The translations under genes were made by a program, and so were the position numbers. The notes beneath the pieces were generated by a model, which was not told where the DNA came from, made no database searches, and saw nothing but the letters and a program-made list of their open reading frames with translations. This document shows, piece by piece, positions 1 to 9,774 of a stretch of DNA of 64,000 bases; within the stretch, counting starts at the first letter, position 1; every line of letters starts with the position of its first letter. This DNA is from Aquimarina sp. U1-2 (GTDB lineage: Bacteria; Bacteroidota; Bacteroidia; Flavobacteriales; Flavobacteriaceae). The stretch covers positions 124,001 through 188,000 of the forward strand of contig NZ_JAGKIK010000008.1 in assembly GCF_017897595.1 (NCBI RefSeq), given 5' to 3'.

Positions 1-66
1 AAAACTCACAAAACTTACCATTGCCGTGGAGATAACCGTGGAAATAATCCGTTGATTTATCTATAA
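1..66 (+). CDS. 3' end of an upstream gene (partial)
   Basis: Frame 1 is open from the window edge to a TAA at 64-66 and encodes a 21-residue tail ending NNPLIYL. The next gene starts 11 bp later on the same strand, so this is probably the end of the preceding gene of the same operon. The product cannot be named from so short a tail. Frame 2 is also open for a short distance (stop near 55), so the frame choice is only likely. Confidence 0.4.
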   Translation, partial: KTHKTYHCRGDNRGNNPLIYL

Positions 67-77
67 TTCACGTACTG

Positions 78-887
78 ATGAATATCAAGTTTTACTACCC
101 AATATGGTCGATAGGAAAACTACCTTTAAATGACGCTCTATACAAGATTAAAGAAAATGGATATGATGGAGCAGAAATAGCACTTGAACACCCAAAAGAT
201 TTCAAAAATATTGTATCCATGTTTAATTATTATGATCTAGAACTTCTAGCACAACATCCTTTTGCTAAAGGAAAAAATTTTTCTGACTTTAGAAAGGATT
301 ACAATTGTAGATTAGAAGAAATATTAAAGATCAACCCCACATTAGTAAACTGCCATACAGGTAAGGATTATTTCTCTTTTAAAGAAAATATTCAATTGAT
401 AAATGATGCAGAAATTCTTGCAGATAAATACAATATAACTATTACACAAGAAATTCATAGGGGAAGGTTTTCTTATGCTCCCATGGTCATTAAAAACTAT
501 ATTGAGAACTTTCCAAATATTAAATTAACTGCCGATTTCTCGCATTGGTGTGTAGTTACAGAATCTCTATTAGAAAATCACAAAGAAGCTATGACCCTTG
601 CTATAAAACACGCTGCCCACATTCATGCAAGAGTTGGATATGATGAAGGACCACAGGTCAATGATCCATTTGCACCAGAGCATAAAGAGGCATTAGAAAG
701 TCATTTATTCTGGTGGCAGCAAATTTGTGATTACAGGAAGCAGCACAAGCACGAAGAACTTGTTATTACCTGTGAATTCGGACCAAAACCTTATTTGCAA
801 AACTTGCCGTACACACAACAACCAGTAACTGATATTTGGAATATTAATTTAAAGATGAAGTCGTACTTAAAACAAAATTTAAAATAA
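78..887 (+). CDS. sugar phosphate isomerase/epimerase family protein (TIM barrel)
   Basis: A 269-residue protein of the xylose-isomerase-like/AP-endonuclease 2 TIM-barrel superfamily. The expected metal-site segments appear in order: TQEIHRGR in the middle, LTADFSHW, HIHARVGYDEGP and TCEFGPKPY near the C-terminus, with Glu, Asp/His, His and Glu as the probable divalent-metal ligands. There is no signal peptide, so it is cytoplasmic. Family members isomerise or epimerise free or phosphorylated sugars, and the substrate cannot be read from sequence. It ends one base before the GH3 gene, so it is probably in an operon with the two glycosidases downstream and may act on a sugar they release. Confidence 0.8.
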   Translation: MNIKFYYPIWSIGKLPLNDALYKIKENGYDGAEIALEHPKDFKNIVSMFNYYDLELLAQHPFAKGKNFSDFRKDYNCRLEEILKINPTLVNCHTGKDYFSFKENIQLINDAEILADKYNITITQEIHRGRFSYAPMVIKNYIENFPNIKLTADFSHWCVVTESLLENHKEAMTLAIKHAAHIHARVGYDEGPQVNDPFAPEHKEALESHLFWWQQICDYRKQHKHEELVITCEFGPKPYLQNLPYTQQPVTDIWNINLKMKSYLKQNLK

Positions 888-888
888 A

Positions 889-3156
889 ATGAATCTTACC
901 TCTAGACTGTATTTTAATTTTCGAGTTACCGCTATGCTGACAGTGATACTAATCTTGCTATCCTGTAATGGAAAAAAGAGGTATGAATCAGAAAAAAAAC
1001 TTACTTCTGTAACACTTAAGATTGATTCAATACTTAATAAAATGACATTAATAGAAAAAGTAGGTCAACTCAATATGCTTAGGGGTAAACCCACCACACC
1101 CACTAATTTTAAAGATGCTAAATATAATCTAGAAGAAGAGATTAAGAAAGGAAGGGTTGGTAGTTTTCTAAATGTGCATCCTATGGAGGACAAAATCAAG
1201 TACCAGAAGATTGCGGTAGAAGAATCTCCAAATGGAATTCCATTGCTTTTTGGAATTGACATCATTCATGGGTTTCGCACAAACTTTCCTGTTCCACTAG
1301 GTGAAGCAGCTAGTTGGAATTTAGAATTGATCGAGAAATCTGCAAAAATTGCCTCGACTGAGGGTACAGCTGTAGGGTTCATGTGGAACATGGCGCCGAT
1401 GGTAGATATTTCATTTGATGCGCGCTGGGAGCGGGTGATGGAAGGTGCAGGAGAAGATCCCTATTTAGGATCCCGAATCGCAGAAGCAAGAATAAAAGGA
1501 TTTCAGGGAGATTTATCAAGTACAGAAACGATGCTTGCCTGTGCAAAACATTTTGCTGGATATGGGCAAGTTATGGCCGGGCGTGACTACAATCAAACGA
1601 CAATTTCCAAAAGATTCTTGCACGATTATATCTTACCTCCTTTTCAAGCTTCTATCGATGTCGATGTTGCATCTTTAATGAGCGCATTTACCGATTTTGA
1701 TGGAGTTCCAGGAAACATGAATTCTTATTTATTAAAAGATATACTTCGTGAGCGATGGGATTTTGAAGGAATTGTTATTTCTGATTTTAATTCTCTCGAA
1801 GAAATTGTAAACTGGGGTACAGTTGATTCTGAAGAAAAGGCAGCATTTAAAGCATTTGAAGCCGGTACCGAAGTAGATATGATGGGATTGGTCTATATCG
1901 AAAATCTAGAAAAGCTCATACAAGATGGAAAAATAAAGGAGAGCTCTCTAAACACTGCAGTTAAAAGAGTTCTAAAAATGAAAATGGATATGGGTCTTTT
2001 TGACGGCCCTTATCGATATTTCAAGATCAAAGATCCAGAAAAAATTTGGTTACAACCTCAGTTTTTAGAACATTCAAGAAATATTGCGCGTAAGAGTATG
2101 GTTTTATTAAAAAATGACAGTCAACTATTACCGATTTCTACTAATAAAACCAAAACTATAGCAGTTATTGGCCCTGTTGATGAAGATAAGAGAAATTTTA
2201 TGGCTACCTGGTCTGCTTGGGGAAAAGAAGAAAATGTAGTGGGTGTGGTAGATGGGTTAAAAAATGCATTGAAAGAAGAAACTATTGAAATTTTGTACGA
2301 ACCAGGACTCAACAAGGATCTCTCAGCAAACCCTGAATTACTCAATAGAGCTATTAAAGCCGCTAAGAAAGCGGACGTTGTAGTTTGCACATTAACTGAA
2401 GGTTGGCGTAATTCTGGTGAAAATACTTCTTTATCCGATCTTAATATGCCTGAACCGCAAGTAGACCTGATTCGAAAAATTCACGAAGTAAATCAATCCA
2501 CTATTTGTGTTTTGTTTAACGGAAGACCTATGATATTCCCTTGGATATCCGAAAACATCCCGGCTATTTTAGAAGCTTGGATGCCAGGAACCAAAGGTGG
2601 TGATGCACTAGCAGACATCTTGTTGGGAAAATATAATCCTTCGGGGAAGTTACCGATCACATTTCCTAGAAATACAGGACAGATACCTATTTCATATTTA
2701 CAAAAAAAGACCGGACGCCCTTATAAAACAGGAAAAAACTGGACTCGATATTTAGATGCCCCTAATGAACCGGCCTATGCTTTTGGTTATGGTTTAAGTT
2801 ATACTACTTTTGAATATAGCGATATACGATTAAGCACAGAAAATATATCTGAAAACGATACGCTGACAGCATCAATCAACATTAAGAATACGGGACAGCT
2901 TGCAGGAGTCGAAACAGTTCAGTTATATATTGGCGACGCCGTAGCAACAGTCACCAGACCGATTAAAGAATTAAAAGGTTTTCAACAAGTATCTTTAGAG
3001 CCTGGAGAAACTAAATCGATAGATTTTAAAATTACAAAAGAACATCTAAAATATTGGAATACTGAAATGAAGTATGAAGCAGATCCTGGTACTTTCATCA
3101 TTCATATCGGAACAAATTCAGATGACTTTAAAAAGACTATTTTCAAACTTCAATAA
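889..3156 (+). CDS. GH3 beta-glycosidase, lipoprotein (BglX-like)
   Basis: A 755-residue glycoside hydrolase family 3 enzyme. The N-terminus has a hydrophobic segment and lipobox LLSC with Cys26, so it is probably a membrane-anchored lipoprotein. The layout is the GH3 N-terminal TIM barrel (KHFAGYG and GFMWNMAPMVDISFDARWER segments), then the nucleophile loop VISDFNS with Asp299, the C-terminal alpha/beta sandwich (about 400-620), and an Fn3-like domain (about 660-755). Length and layout fit periplasmic BglX-type beta-glucosidases and beta-xylosidases. It sits 1 bp after the isomerase-like gene and 12 bp before the GH9 gene, and probably trims oligosaccharides produced by GH9. Exact sugar specificity is not determinable. 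Confidence 0.9.
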   Translation: MNLTSRLYFNFRVTAMLTVILILLSCNGKKRYESEKKLTSVTLKIDSILNKMTLIEKVGQLNMLRGKPTTPTNFKDAKYNLEEEIKKGRVGSFLNVHPMEDKIKYQKIAVEESPNGIPLLFGIDIIHGFRTNFPVPLGEAASWNLELIEKSAKIASTEGTAVGFMWNMAPMVDISFDARWERVMEGAGEDPYLGSRIAEARIKGFQGDLSSTETMLACAKHFAGYGQVMAGRDYNQTTISKRFLHDYILPPFQASIDVDVASLMSAFTDFDGVPGNMNSYLLKDILRERWDFEGIVISDFNSLEEIVNWGTVDSEEKAAFKAFEAGTEVDMMGLVYIENLEKLIQDGKIKESSLNTAVKRVLKMKMDMGLFDGPYRYFKIKDPEKIWLQPQFLEHSRNIARKSMVLLKNDSQLLPISTNKTKTIAVIGPVDEDKRNFMATWSAWGKEENVVGVVDGLKNALKEETIEILYEPGLNKDLSANPELLNRAIKAAKKADVVVCTLTEGWRNSGENTSLSDLNMPEPQVDLIRKIHEVNQSTICVLFNGRPMIFPWISENIPAILEAWMPGTKGGDALADILLGKYNPSGKLPITFPRNTGQIPISYLQKKTGRPYKTGKNWTRYLDAPNEPAYAFGYGLSYTTFEYSDIRLSTENISENDTLTASINIKNTGQLAGVETVQLYIGDAVATVTRPIKELKGFQQVSLEPGETKSIDFKITKEHLKYWNTEMKYEADPGTFIIHIGTNSDDFKKTIFKLQ

Positions 3157-3168
3157 TTAAAAAATACT

Positions 3169-5049
3169 ATGAATAGGATACTTTTAGCTTGTTTTATAAC
3201 TGTAATTAGCACCTATTTAGCTCATACACAGCCCGGATACGATTATTCTCAACCTTTTTTAGCAACATCACAATTGGGTTTTAGAGAGAATTCTCCGAAA
3301 GAAGTGGTCTTCTATGCAGGAAAAGAAGTAAATACTGTCCCCGATAAAATTCCTTTTTTTGTCACTTATGTTGGGTATCGTTTACCTCGAGAGCAAAAAA
3401 AAGTCCCTAAAGAATGGAAAATACCTGGAAACGTCTTTAGATATCCAATCAACACATATCTGGAACCTTATACAAAAGACGTAAAAACAGCACAACATAA
3501 AGACGCCTTATTTGTAGGGGTACTAAAAAAAGTAACGACCAATTGGGGGGTGTTTTGGAAAGGTGATTTTAGTGATTTTGAAACTCCAGGAAATTATCAG
3601 ATAGAAAATGAATACGGTTTTACTGCTCCGTTTCAAATCGCCGATAAAGTATATGATCGATTACAAAGAGGATATTTGGAATACCTGTTTACGCAAAGAT
3701 CTGGAGTAGAAATTCCTGGAATCCGGCCAGAAGAGAATGCAGACGATGCACGATTGGATATTGACTCTACCTATTATATGCCTGTAGCGGGAGGATGGAA
3801 CAATGCCGGAGATTGGCGCAAATGGCTTTTTCTTACTTTACCCAACTTAGATGCGTTGGGTCAAATTGTTCAATTTGGGCACCTAGCTTTTAAAGAAAAA
3901 GCTCTTGAAGAAATAGATTGGGGTAACCGTTACTATCATCACATGATTACGGATAAAGGTCAGGTATATGAAGATGTCGGCGGAGGAATTAATCGAGCCG
4001 GAGATTATAATTCCAGCTGGTGGAACGAAAACCACCCAGGAGTGACTGCCTCAGGAGATACAGATTTTGATAATATACCTATGAATGGTATCGAGCGCCA
4101 GGTACGTACAAACTATAATCCATTAGTTCAATATCAATTTGTAAGGCACCAAGCTCTGGCTTCAACCCTATTAAAAGGGGCTCAAAAGAATAACGCCCTG
4201 GTATTGGCTGATAGAGCTTGGAAATTTGCAGTATCTCAACCTGATGATCAACGCACTATTTTTGTAGCACAAAAATTATTGGCATCAATAGAACTATTCA
4301 TAGCTGGAAGCCCTTCTGTATCAACAAGTACAATAGAAAACATTGCAGAAGAACTACTATCACGACAACACCGGGTTAAAAAAAGCTTACAGGGTTATTT
4401 TATGGAAAAAAACAATACAGATGCATATCGAAGTATTGCTTTTTCAGTAGAGCCTGCGCTAGCACTATTGCGATTGGTAGAAGCAAATATTAGTGAGCTA
4501 TCAACAATAAACCAGAAAGCAAAACAAGCAGTGATCAATTATGTGGACAATTACTTACTGGCAGATGCACAAACTAATCCGTATCAGCTTCCTCCTTATG
4601 GTGTCTACCTAACTCCTCCTTATCAAGAAAGTCAGCAATTTAGAAAGACAGTCGACGGTCGTTTTGTTCGAACATTTATTCATATATTTAGTGATAAACC
4701 CATTCCGCATGGTATAAATCAGGTCTTTTTACAGCAGGGTTATTTAATGGCACGTGCGGGCAAAAAATTACAAAAAAAGGACTGGCAACAAGCAGCAGAA
4801 CGAATTTTGAACTGGAGTATGGGATATAACCCTTACGGATTATGTCTATTTACAGGAGTTGGATTTAAACACCCTATCCCGGCTTCGTTTATGAATTATA
4901 AAATTCCATCTGCTGCAATGAACGGTTTTATAGGCACCCCTGATGATCAGCCCTACATTGAAACTCGTAATCTTGTGGAGTGGAGTACTCAAGAAGCTTG
5001 GGATGTACCGTATACGTATGCAATAGGATTAATAAGCTATCTGGATTAA
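3169..5049 (+). CDS. GH9 family glycoside hydrolase (cellulase-like), secreted
   Basis: A 626-residue protein with a Sec signal peptide (about residues 1-20), an Ig-like CelD_N-type domain to about residue 150, and a GH9 (alpha/alpha)6 barrel. The GH9 signature reads GGWNNAGDWRKW: the second Asp (Asp215), the usual catalytic base, is present, but the first Asp of the canonical DAGD motif is Asn. The C-terminal acid region reads STQEAWDVPYTYAIGL, where Glu609 is the likely proton donor. GH9 enzymes are mostly inverting endo-beta-1,4-glucanases, with some exo-acting glucosidases or glucosaminidases. It is last in the operon with the GH3 gene and converges with DUF4380 across 54 bp. Confidence 0.85.
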   Translation: MNRILLACFITVISTYLAHTQPGYDYSQPFLATSQLGFRENSPKEVVFYAGKEVNTVPDKIPFFVTYVGYRLPREQKKVPKEWKIPGNVFRYPINTYLEPYTKDVKTAQHKDALFVGVLKKVTTNWGVFWKGDFSDFETPGNYQIENEYGFTAPFQIADKVYDRLQRGYLEYLFTQRSGVEIPGIRPEENADDARLDIDSTYYMPVAGGWNNAGDWRKWLFLTLPNLDALGQIVQFGHLAFKEKALEEIDWGNRYYHHMITDKGQVYEDVGGGINRAGDYNSSWWNENHPGVTASGDTDFDNIPMNGIERQVRTNYNPLVQYQFVRHQALASTLLKGAQKNNALVLADRAWKFAVSQPDDQRTIFVAQKLLASIELFIAGSPSVSTSTIENIAEELLSRQHRVKKSLQGYFMEKNNTDAYRSIAFSVEPALALLRLVEANISELSTINQKAKQAVINYVDNYLLADAQTNPYQLPPYGVYLTPPYQESQQFRKTVDGRFVRTFIHIFSDKPIPHGINQVFLQQGYLMARAGKKLQKKDWQQAAERILNWSMGYNPYGLCLFTGVGFKHPIPASFMNYKIPSAAMNGFIGTPDDQPYIETRNLVEWSTQEAWDVPYTYAIGLISYLD

Positions 5050-5103
5050 ATTAGGCTAATCTTTCTATTTACTAACAACTGCATTTAAGACCAATCGAAA
5101 AAT

Positions 5104-5991
5104 TCATTTTAGGTTCTTGATATGCTTATGAACAATATTGATTAATTTTTGTTCTCCCGCTCTAACTATAATTTCTGGAGGTAAAGGGAAGTAAAACCAT
5201 CGTAAAGTATAGTTTATTTTTTCTCCTGGCGCTAAGGTTTGGTATACAGAGTGATTTTCTAACTCTACATAAGTAGCTTTATCATTTACATAGAGTTCGA
5301 TTTCACCTTGTTGTGGCGGAATTTCTGAAATATTTACATTATCAAAAACTTTAATAAAGCACATTCCATTCTCTATATGCGCCAGCCAACCTCCTTCTCC
5401 GTTTGCAAATAGTTTTTGAGCTTCATTTTTTACTTCATCTTCATCAAAAGTGTACCAGAGCACATTATTTATAGTTTCTACAGATTTTAGGTTTGAAAGA
5501 GAATCTGCGGGAGCTTTTAAAGTAGCTAAAGGAAAAAATGTAAGACCTCCCTTAACCCGAGTTACTTCCCAAAGCGCTGCTCGAATGGTTTTTTTAGAAA
5601 CATTAATAGCTTGATACGATGCTGTTAGCACACCATCAGCCAATAGGATTCTTTTATTGAATTGAAGCCCTGTTAAGGAATCATTTTGACTAGTGAATCT
5701 AAATCCATCTGCTATTTTTTCTACCTGGTAAGGTTCGATGTCTAATGTTTTAGGAGGAGGCCAATTCCAAACGCTTTGTGGAGAAGGCCAAAGTGTAGAC
5801 CCATAAAACTCGGGGTGTATTTCTTGCTGCAACAACAGTTCCTGATTTTTGAATTTGAAAGAAACGATTCTGGCTCCCGTATTGGCATTAATGGTAACCA
5901 AATAGTTACCAGCTGAAATAGTTTTTAGGCTCGTATCTGAACAAGAGGTCATTGTACTTACAATTATTAGTATTAACAATTTATTCTTCAT
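5104..5991 (-). CDS. DUF4380 domain lipoprotein
   Basis: A 295-residue protein with a lipoprotein signal (MTSC, Cys17). The body resembles DUF4380: an N-terminal beta-rich stretch with the GARIVSF motif, then WPSPQ and WNWPPP segments, as in a galactose-mutarotase-like beta-sandwich. These proteins commonly accompany glycosidases in Bacteroidota polysaccharide loci, and their activity is unknown to me. It starts 7 bp after the stop of the GH2-malectin gene, so the two are co-transcribed. A carbohydrate-binding or epimerase-like role is inference only. Confidence 0.75.
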   Translation of the reverse strand: MKNKLLILIIVSTMTSCSDTSLKTISAGNYLVTINANTGARIVSFKFKNQELLLQQEIHPEFYGSTLWPSPQSVWNWPPPKTLDIEPYQVEKIADGFRFTSQNDSLTGLQFNKRILLADGVLTASYQAINVSKKTIRAALWEVTRVKGGLTFFPLATLKAPADSLSNLKSVETINNVLWYTFDEDEVKNEAQKLFANGEGGWLAHIENGMCFIKVFDNVNISEIPPQQGEIELYVNDKATYVELENHSVYQTLAPGEKINYTLRWFYFPLPPEIIVRAGEQKLINIVHKHIKNLK

Positions 5992-5998
5992 AACAATT

Positions 5999-8900
5999 TC
6001 ACTTCAATAGATAGCTGAGTGAATTAATCAAGAGTTTTTTACCAATTACATCTTGGATCATATCATCTTGTTTTTTTCCTAATTTTCCTAAACCATAATA
6101 CGTATGTACAAGAATTTGTCCTTTAGCATACGGCACGGTGAAGGAAGAGGCTCCAATACCACGATAATGATCTCTTCCGTATCCGGCGAAAACGTCAATA
6201 CCATTTCCATCAATAAGCATTCCGTTGGCATCTACAGCACCGACTTGGTAATAGCTTTTAAAAGATTGATTGACTGGGAGTTCATTAAAAACCGGATGTA
6301 CTTTTGTAAAAACCCAAGACCCCATCCACGATTGTAAAGCATCACCTATTTGCCCTTGATATGCTAATACATTTTCTTTATTAAAAACTTTCCCGTACAA
6401 TTCTACAGCACCCGCATTGTTGGGAAGGAATAAGGCTTTAGTTCCATTTTTGATTTTTTCAAATACCTGGGCAATTTCAACTTTTACAGAATCCTTTCCA
6501 TTATAAAAATCAAGTTCTGGTATAAAATCTTTTTGATCTACGTAGGCTTGCCATCTTAGACCATTTACATCATTGTACGAAGCGCCTCCCATATTATAGG
6601 CTAATACTTTTCCGGTTTCCGTTTGGATTTTAAAGGCACATAATTTTGCTTTATTAGCTTTTGCTTTAGGGAAATCAATTTGAATATAGCCTTTATCATT
6701 ATTAATCACATAATTTTTATTCAATGCTTTGTTTTGACCAGCTTCGGCAAAAATATCAAAATCGTTTTCTACAATTTTTCCATTGATAGCAATATCGAAT
6801 AACCTTCCTTGCGGACTGTTAATGTACACTTCTGCAAATTTTAAGGTTACCGTAGTTTTTCCTTTAGGAATATCATCTACTTTAAACGACATTTGGTTGG
6901 GATTACCATACACTTCAGTTTGAAATAAAAAATCATCTCCAGTTCTAGCAATTGGATTGGTAACCTTCACTCCTCTCGCCTTGCCGGGAGCTTCAAAATC
7001 TTCAGAAAAAACAATCAAATCATATTCGTTCTTTTCGTTATAATCTTCTAGAGCTATTTGTAATTCCTTTTTAAAATAGTTTTTGAGTGATGAATTCTCT
7101 CCAATCAAAGCCATTTTTTTGTTTTTGAAGAGTGATGACACATCAGCATCAATAACCAGAATATTTTCTATTGTATTTTCTACCGAAGTATTGGTGTTAG
7201 AGAAGCATAATGAAACTTTATATATGCCTGATTCTTCAAACTGGGGATAAGTTAAATATTTATGTAAAGGATACACAAATTTATTTTTGGCATATTTAGG
7301 TACAAAAAGCTTTGAAGTAAAAACTTCTTCTCCTTTTGGATTGTAAATTGAAATATCTATCGCTTCTGGATGTTTTTGGTGAGTTTCATTAATCACAAAA
7401 AGATCAATTTTTGGGCGCTTACCCTTTTCGAGTACCAAAGATTGTGCTTTAATTACGGGCCGTAGTGCTTGCAGGCGTTCAGAAATAAGTATTGACTCTG
7501 CTTTAAGCCTACGCTGATTATCAACAAGACCAGAATGGTTTTCAATCGCAGTACTTTCCCAGCCATTAATCACAAAACCATCGTTAGCCTCAGAAAGTCG
7601 GGCAGTCTCTAAAACCCGTCCCCAGAAATCATAACTTTTTCGAGCAATATCTTTATATAACTTTTCTGTAGTTGGGAAAGCGTTCCTAAAATGCCATTTG
7701 TCTAAAAATTCATTATAAGTATCCTCTTGTTCTTTGTGATCTCGAAGATCATAACTAGTTGCACCATTTTTTTGAATGTAATCAATCATTGCGCTGTGAT
7801 TATCAGGCGTAGCTGCGCCTAGCATTTCTCCCCAGACTACGATCTCTTTTTTATTTTCAGTTTTGTGCGTAAAATTTGATGGAGATGTATATAAATCGTC
7901 TTTCCATACTCCGGGACCTCCAACAGTATGTTCATCATACCAGCCGCTAAAGTTATCACCCTTATCATAAATGGGTTGTTTTTGATACGGTAGAAAAAGC
8001 ACTTGATTAAAAGGATCGGTACCAGATTTTAAGGTGATTATCCGGCTTGGATCCAGTTTTTGTACCGCCCGCATTACATTCCATATCCTTGGATTGGCTA
8101 AATCGTTAGACATTTCATTCTGAATATTGTACGCGATCAACGAGGGATGGCTTCGATGATCTTTTACCATTTGCTCGATCTTATACTGCATATATTTTTG
8201 GGCAAAAGTTTTAGGATCTCCTTGAGCACCCCAAACATCTATGGGTTTACTAATTTTGATATTTCCCACCCAATCGGTTTTGTATTCGTTTTGCAGAGCA
8301 GTCCTGCCTCCACCAGGTTCCATAACCCTTAATAGGCCAAGGCTATCTTGCGCTTTAAAAACTTGAGTCTTCCCAATGTTTCTGTGGAAATGAAGCGTAT
8401 TTAATCCTAATTTTTTGGCACTTTTAACTTCTTTTATTGCTAGTTGTTTTGAAGGAAACAGTCCATTTAATCCCCAAAATCCCCAAGAAATGGCAGAAAT
8501 CATTCGGATTCTTTTATGATTCAGCTCTAAATGCGCATTTTTCCCAATTCTTGTAGCTTCGAACCATCGAAAACCAAAATTTTGGCTTCTGGCACAACTG
8601 TTTTCTTTATTTTCTTTTGGTTCAAAGATAACTGTAAGCGTATAGAGATGAGGGTTTTCGAGGGTCCAAATCGATGCTTTTGGTAGTGTAACCAATTTTT
8701 CAACAATCGTACTTTCATTCGCAGCTAAGGTGATTTCGCTAGAAACAGTATGAATGGTTTTTTGGGTTTGTTTGTCAATAAATTCATAGTTGAGATTACC
8801 AGGCATCGCCGTAGAGGTATGATTGAAATGTTCTGAAAACACCTTTGCTGTTGTAATTTTTTTTGTATTAAGAACCCACAGATCTTTAAATGTTACATCT

Positions 8901-9580
8901 TTGGGATGTACTTCAATTTGTAATCCCTGATCCAGCCCACCAAAGCCGTGGCTGCGATGAAACTCTTTGTCACCCCAAGATAGCATCCATGGATCGATCC
9001 AATCCATTTGCCCACCAGGATTGGTAATTCGTATGGCTAACTGGTTTTCTTGTCCGAAATTAATGGCCTCTGTAATATCACTTTCAAAACTGGTTTCGGT
9101 TATGATATGGTAGCCTACCAGTTTTTGATTGAGATACACCTCTGCCCGAAGCCGGGCAGCCGGAATTTTTAAGATCAACCGTTTACCTTTACTGTTTTCT
9201 GGAATTTGAATGTCTTTGTACCACCAAGACACTCCCAAATATCTACCGTCGCGAACCTGCTTATCTTCGGTTTCAAAACCATAGGCATTCTCGTAGTCTT
9301 TGAAACCAAAAGCTCCCCAATAATGTTGCTCAACCGTTGAAGGTAAAGAGATTTTTTTGGCTTGTACATTTTTGAGGATTTCCCATCCGCCAGTAGGAGG
9401 ATTTATGGTCAGTTCAGAAAGTTTAAACTCCCCGGGAAGAAAAATAGCATCAGTCTTCCATTCAGCTTTGGTGTCTGGCCATAAAAACCAATCCTGATCT
9501 GATATAGAAATCGTTTCCTGACTTTGTATTTTTAAAAAGCTAGCCAGTACAAATAAAAATGAAATGATTGCTCTTTGCAT
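5999..9580 (-). CDS. GH2 family glycoside hydrolase with malectin domain
   Basis: A 1193-residue exported enzyme (signal peptide about 1-20). The order is a GH2 sugar-binding jelly roll (about 80-215), an Ig-like domain (about 220-345) and a TIM barrel (about 350-700). Acid/base Glu489 lies in QNEMSND, and the probable nucleophile Glu585 in VWGEMLG, 96 residues later. A malectin-type carbohydrate-binding domain follows (about 865-985, with FAEVYIN, RLFDIAING and NKAKLCAF segments), then a C-terminal region rich in Gly and aromatic residues. Family knowledge allows beta-galactosidase, beta-glucuronidase, beta-mannosidase or exo-arabinosidase activities, and the sequence alone does not choose. 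It is followed at 7 bp by DUF4380 and preceded by a 194-bp gap from the SSS transporter on the same strand. Confidence 0.88.
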   Translation of the reverse strand: MQRAIISFLFVLASFLKIQSQETISISDQDWFLWPDTKAEWKTDAIFLPGEFKLSELTINPPTGGWEILKNVQAKKISLPSTVEQHYWGAFGFKDYENAYGFETEDKQVRDGRYLGVSWWYKDIQIPENSKGKRLILKIPAARLRAEVYLNQKLVGYHIITETSFESDITEAINFGQENQLAIRITNPGGQMDWIDPWMLSWGDKEFHRSHGFGGLDQGLQIEVHPKDVTFKDLWVLNTKKITTAKVFSEHFNHTSTAMPGNLNYEFIDKQTQKTIHTVSSEITLAANESTIVEKLVTLPKASIWTLENPHLYTLTVIFEPKENKENSCARSQNFGFRWFEATRIGKNAHLELNHKRIRMISAISWGFWGLNGLFPSKQLAIKEVKSAKKLGLNTLHFHRNIGKTQVFKAQDSLGLLRVMEPGGGRTALQNEYKTDWVGNIKISKPIDVWGAQGDPKTFAQKYMQYKIEQMVKDHRSHPSLIAYNIQNEMSNDLANPRIWNVMRAVQKLDPSRIITLKSGTDPFNQVLFLPYQKQPIYDKGDNFSGWYDEHTVGGPGVWKDDLYTSPSNFTHKTENKKEIVVWGEMLGAATPDNHSAMIDYIQKNGATSYDLRDHKEQEDTYNEFLDKWHFRNAFPTTEKLYKDIARKSYDFWGRVLETARLSEANDGFVINGWESTAIENHSGLVDNQRRLKAESILISERLQALRPVIKAQSLVLEKGKRPKIDLFVINETHQKHPEAIDISIYNPKGEEVFTSKLFVPKYAKNKFVYPLHKYLTYPQFEESGIYKVSLCFSNTNTSVENTIENILVIDADVSSLFKNKKMALIGENSSLKNYFKKELQIALEDYNEKNEYDLIVFSEDFEAPGKARGVKVTNPIARTGDDFLFQTEVYGNPNQMSFKVDDIPKGKTTVTLKFAEVYINSPQGRLFDIAINGKIVENDFDIFAEAGQNKALNKNYVINNDKGYIQIDFPKAKANKAKLCAFKIQTETGKVLAYNMGGASYNDVNGLRWQAYVDQKDFIPELDFYNGKDSVKVEIAQVFEKIKNGTKALFLPNNAGAVELYGKVFNKENVLAYQGQIGDALQSWMGSWVFTKVHPVFNELPVNQSFKSYYQVGAVDANGMLIDGNGIDVFAGYGRDHYRGIGASSFTVPYAKGQILVHTYYGLGKLGKKQDDMIQDVIGKKLLINSLSYLLK

Positions 9581-9774
9581 AAAATATATTGTAAAATCTA
9601 TTTTGAGTATTCGAAATGTTAAATTGAGGGATAGTGCTTTGAAAAGAAATCTTTGAAAGCGTTTTTAACTCGCCGGCAGGCAGACCTACCTATTTCTCAC
9701 AGAGAGCGAAGCGAACACCTTCATCCCTCACAAACTCATTAACTTTTACTCTCATATCTCATATCTAAATAACG

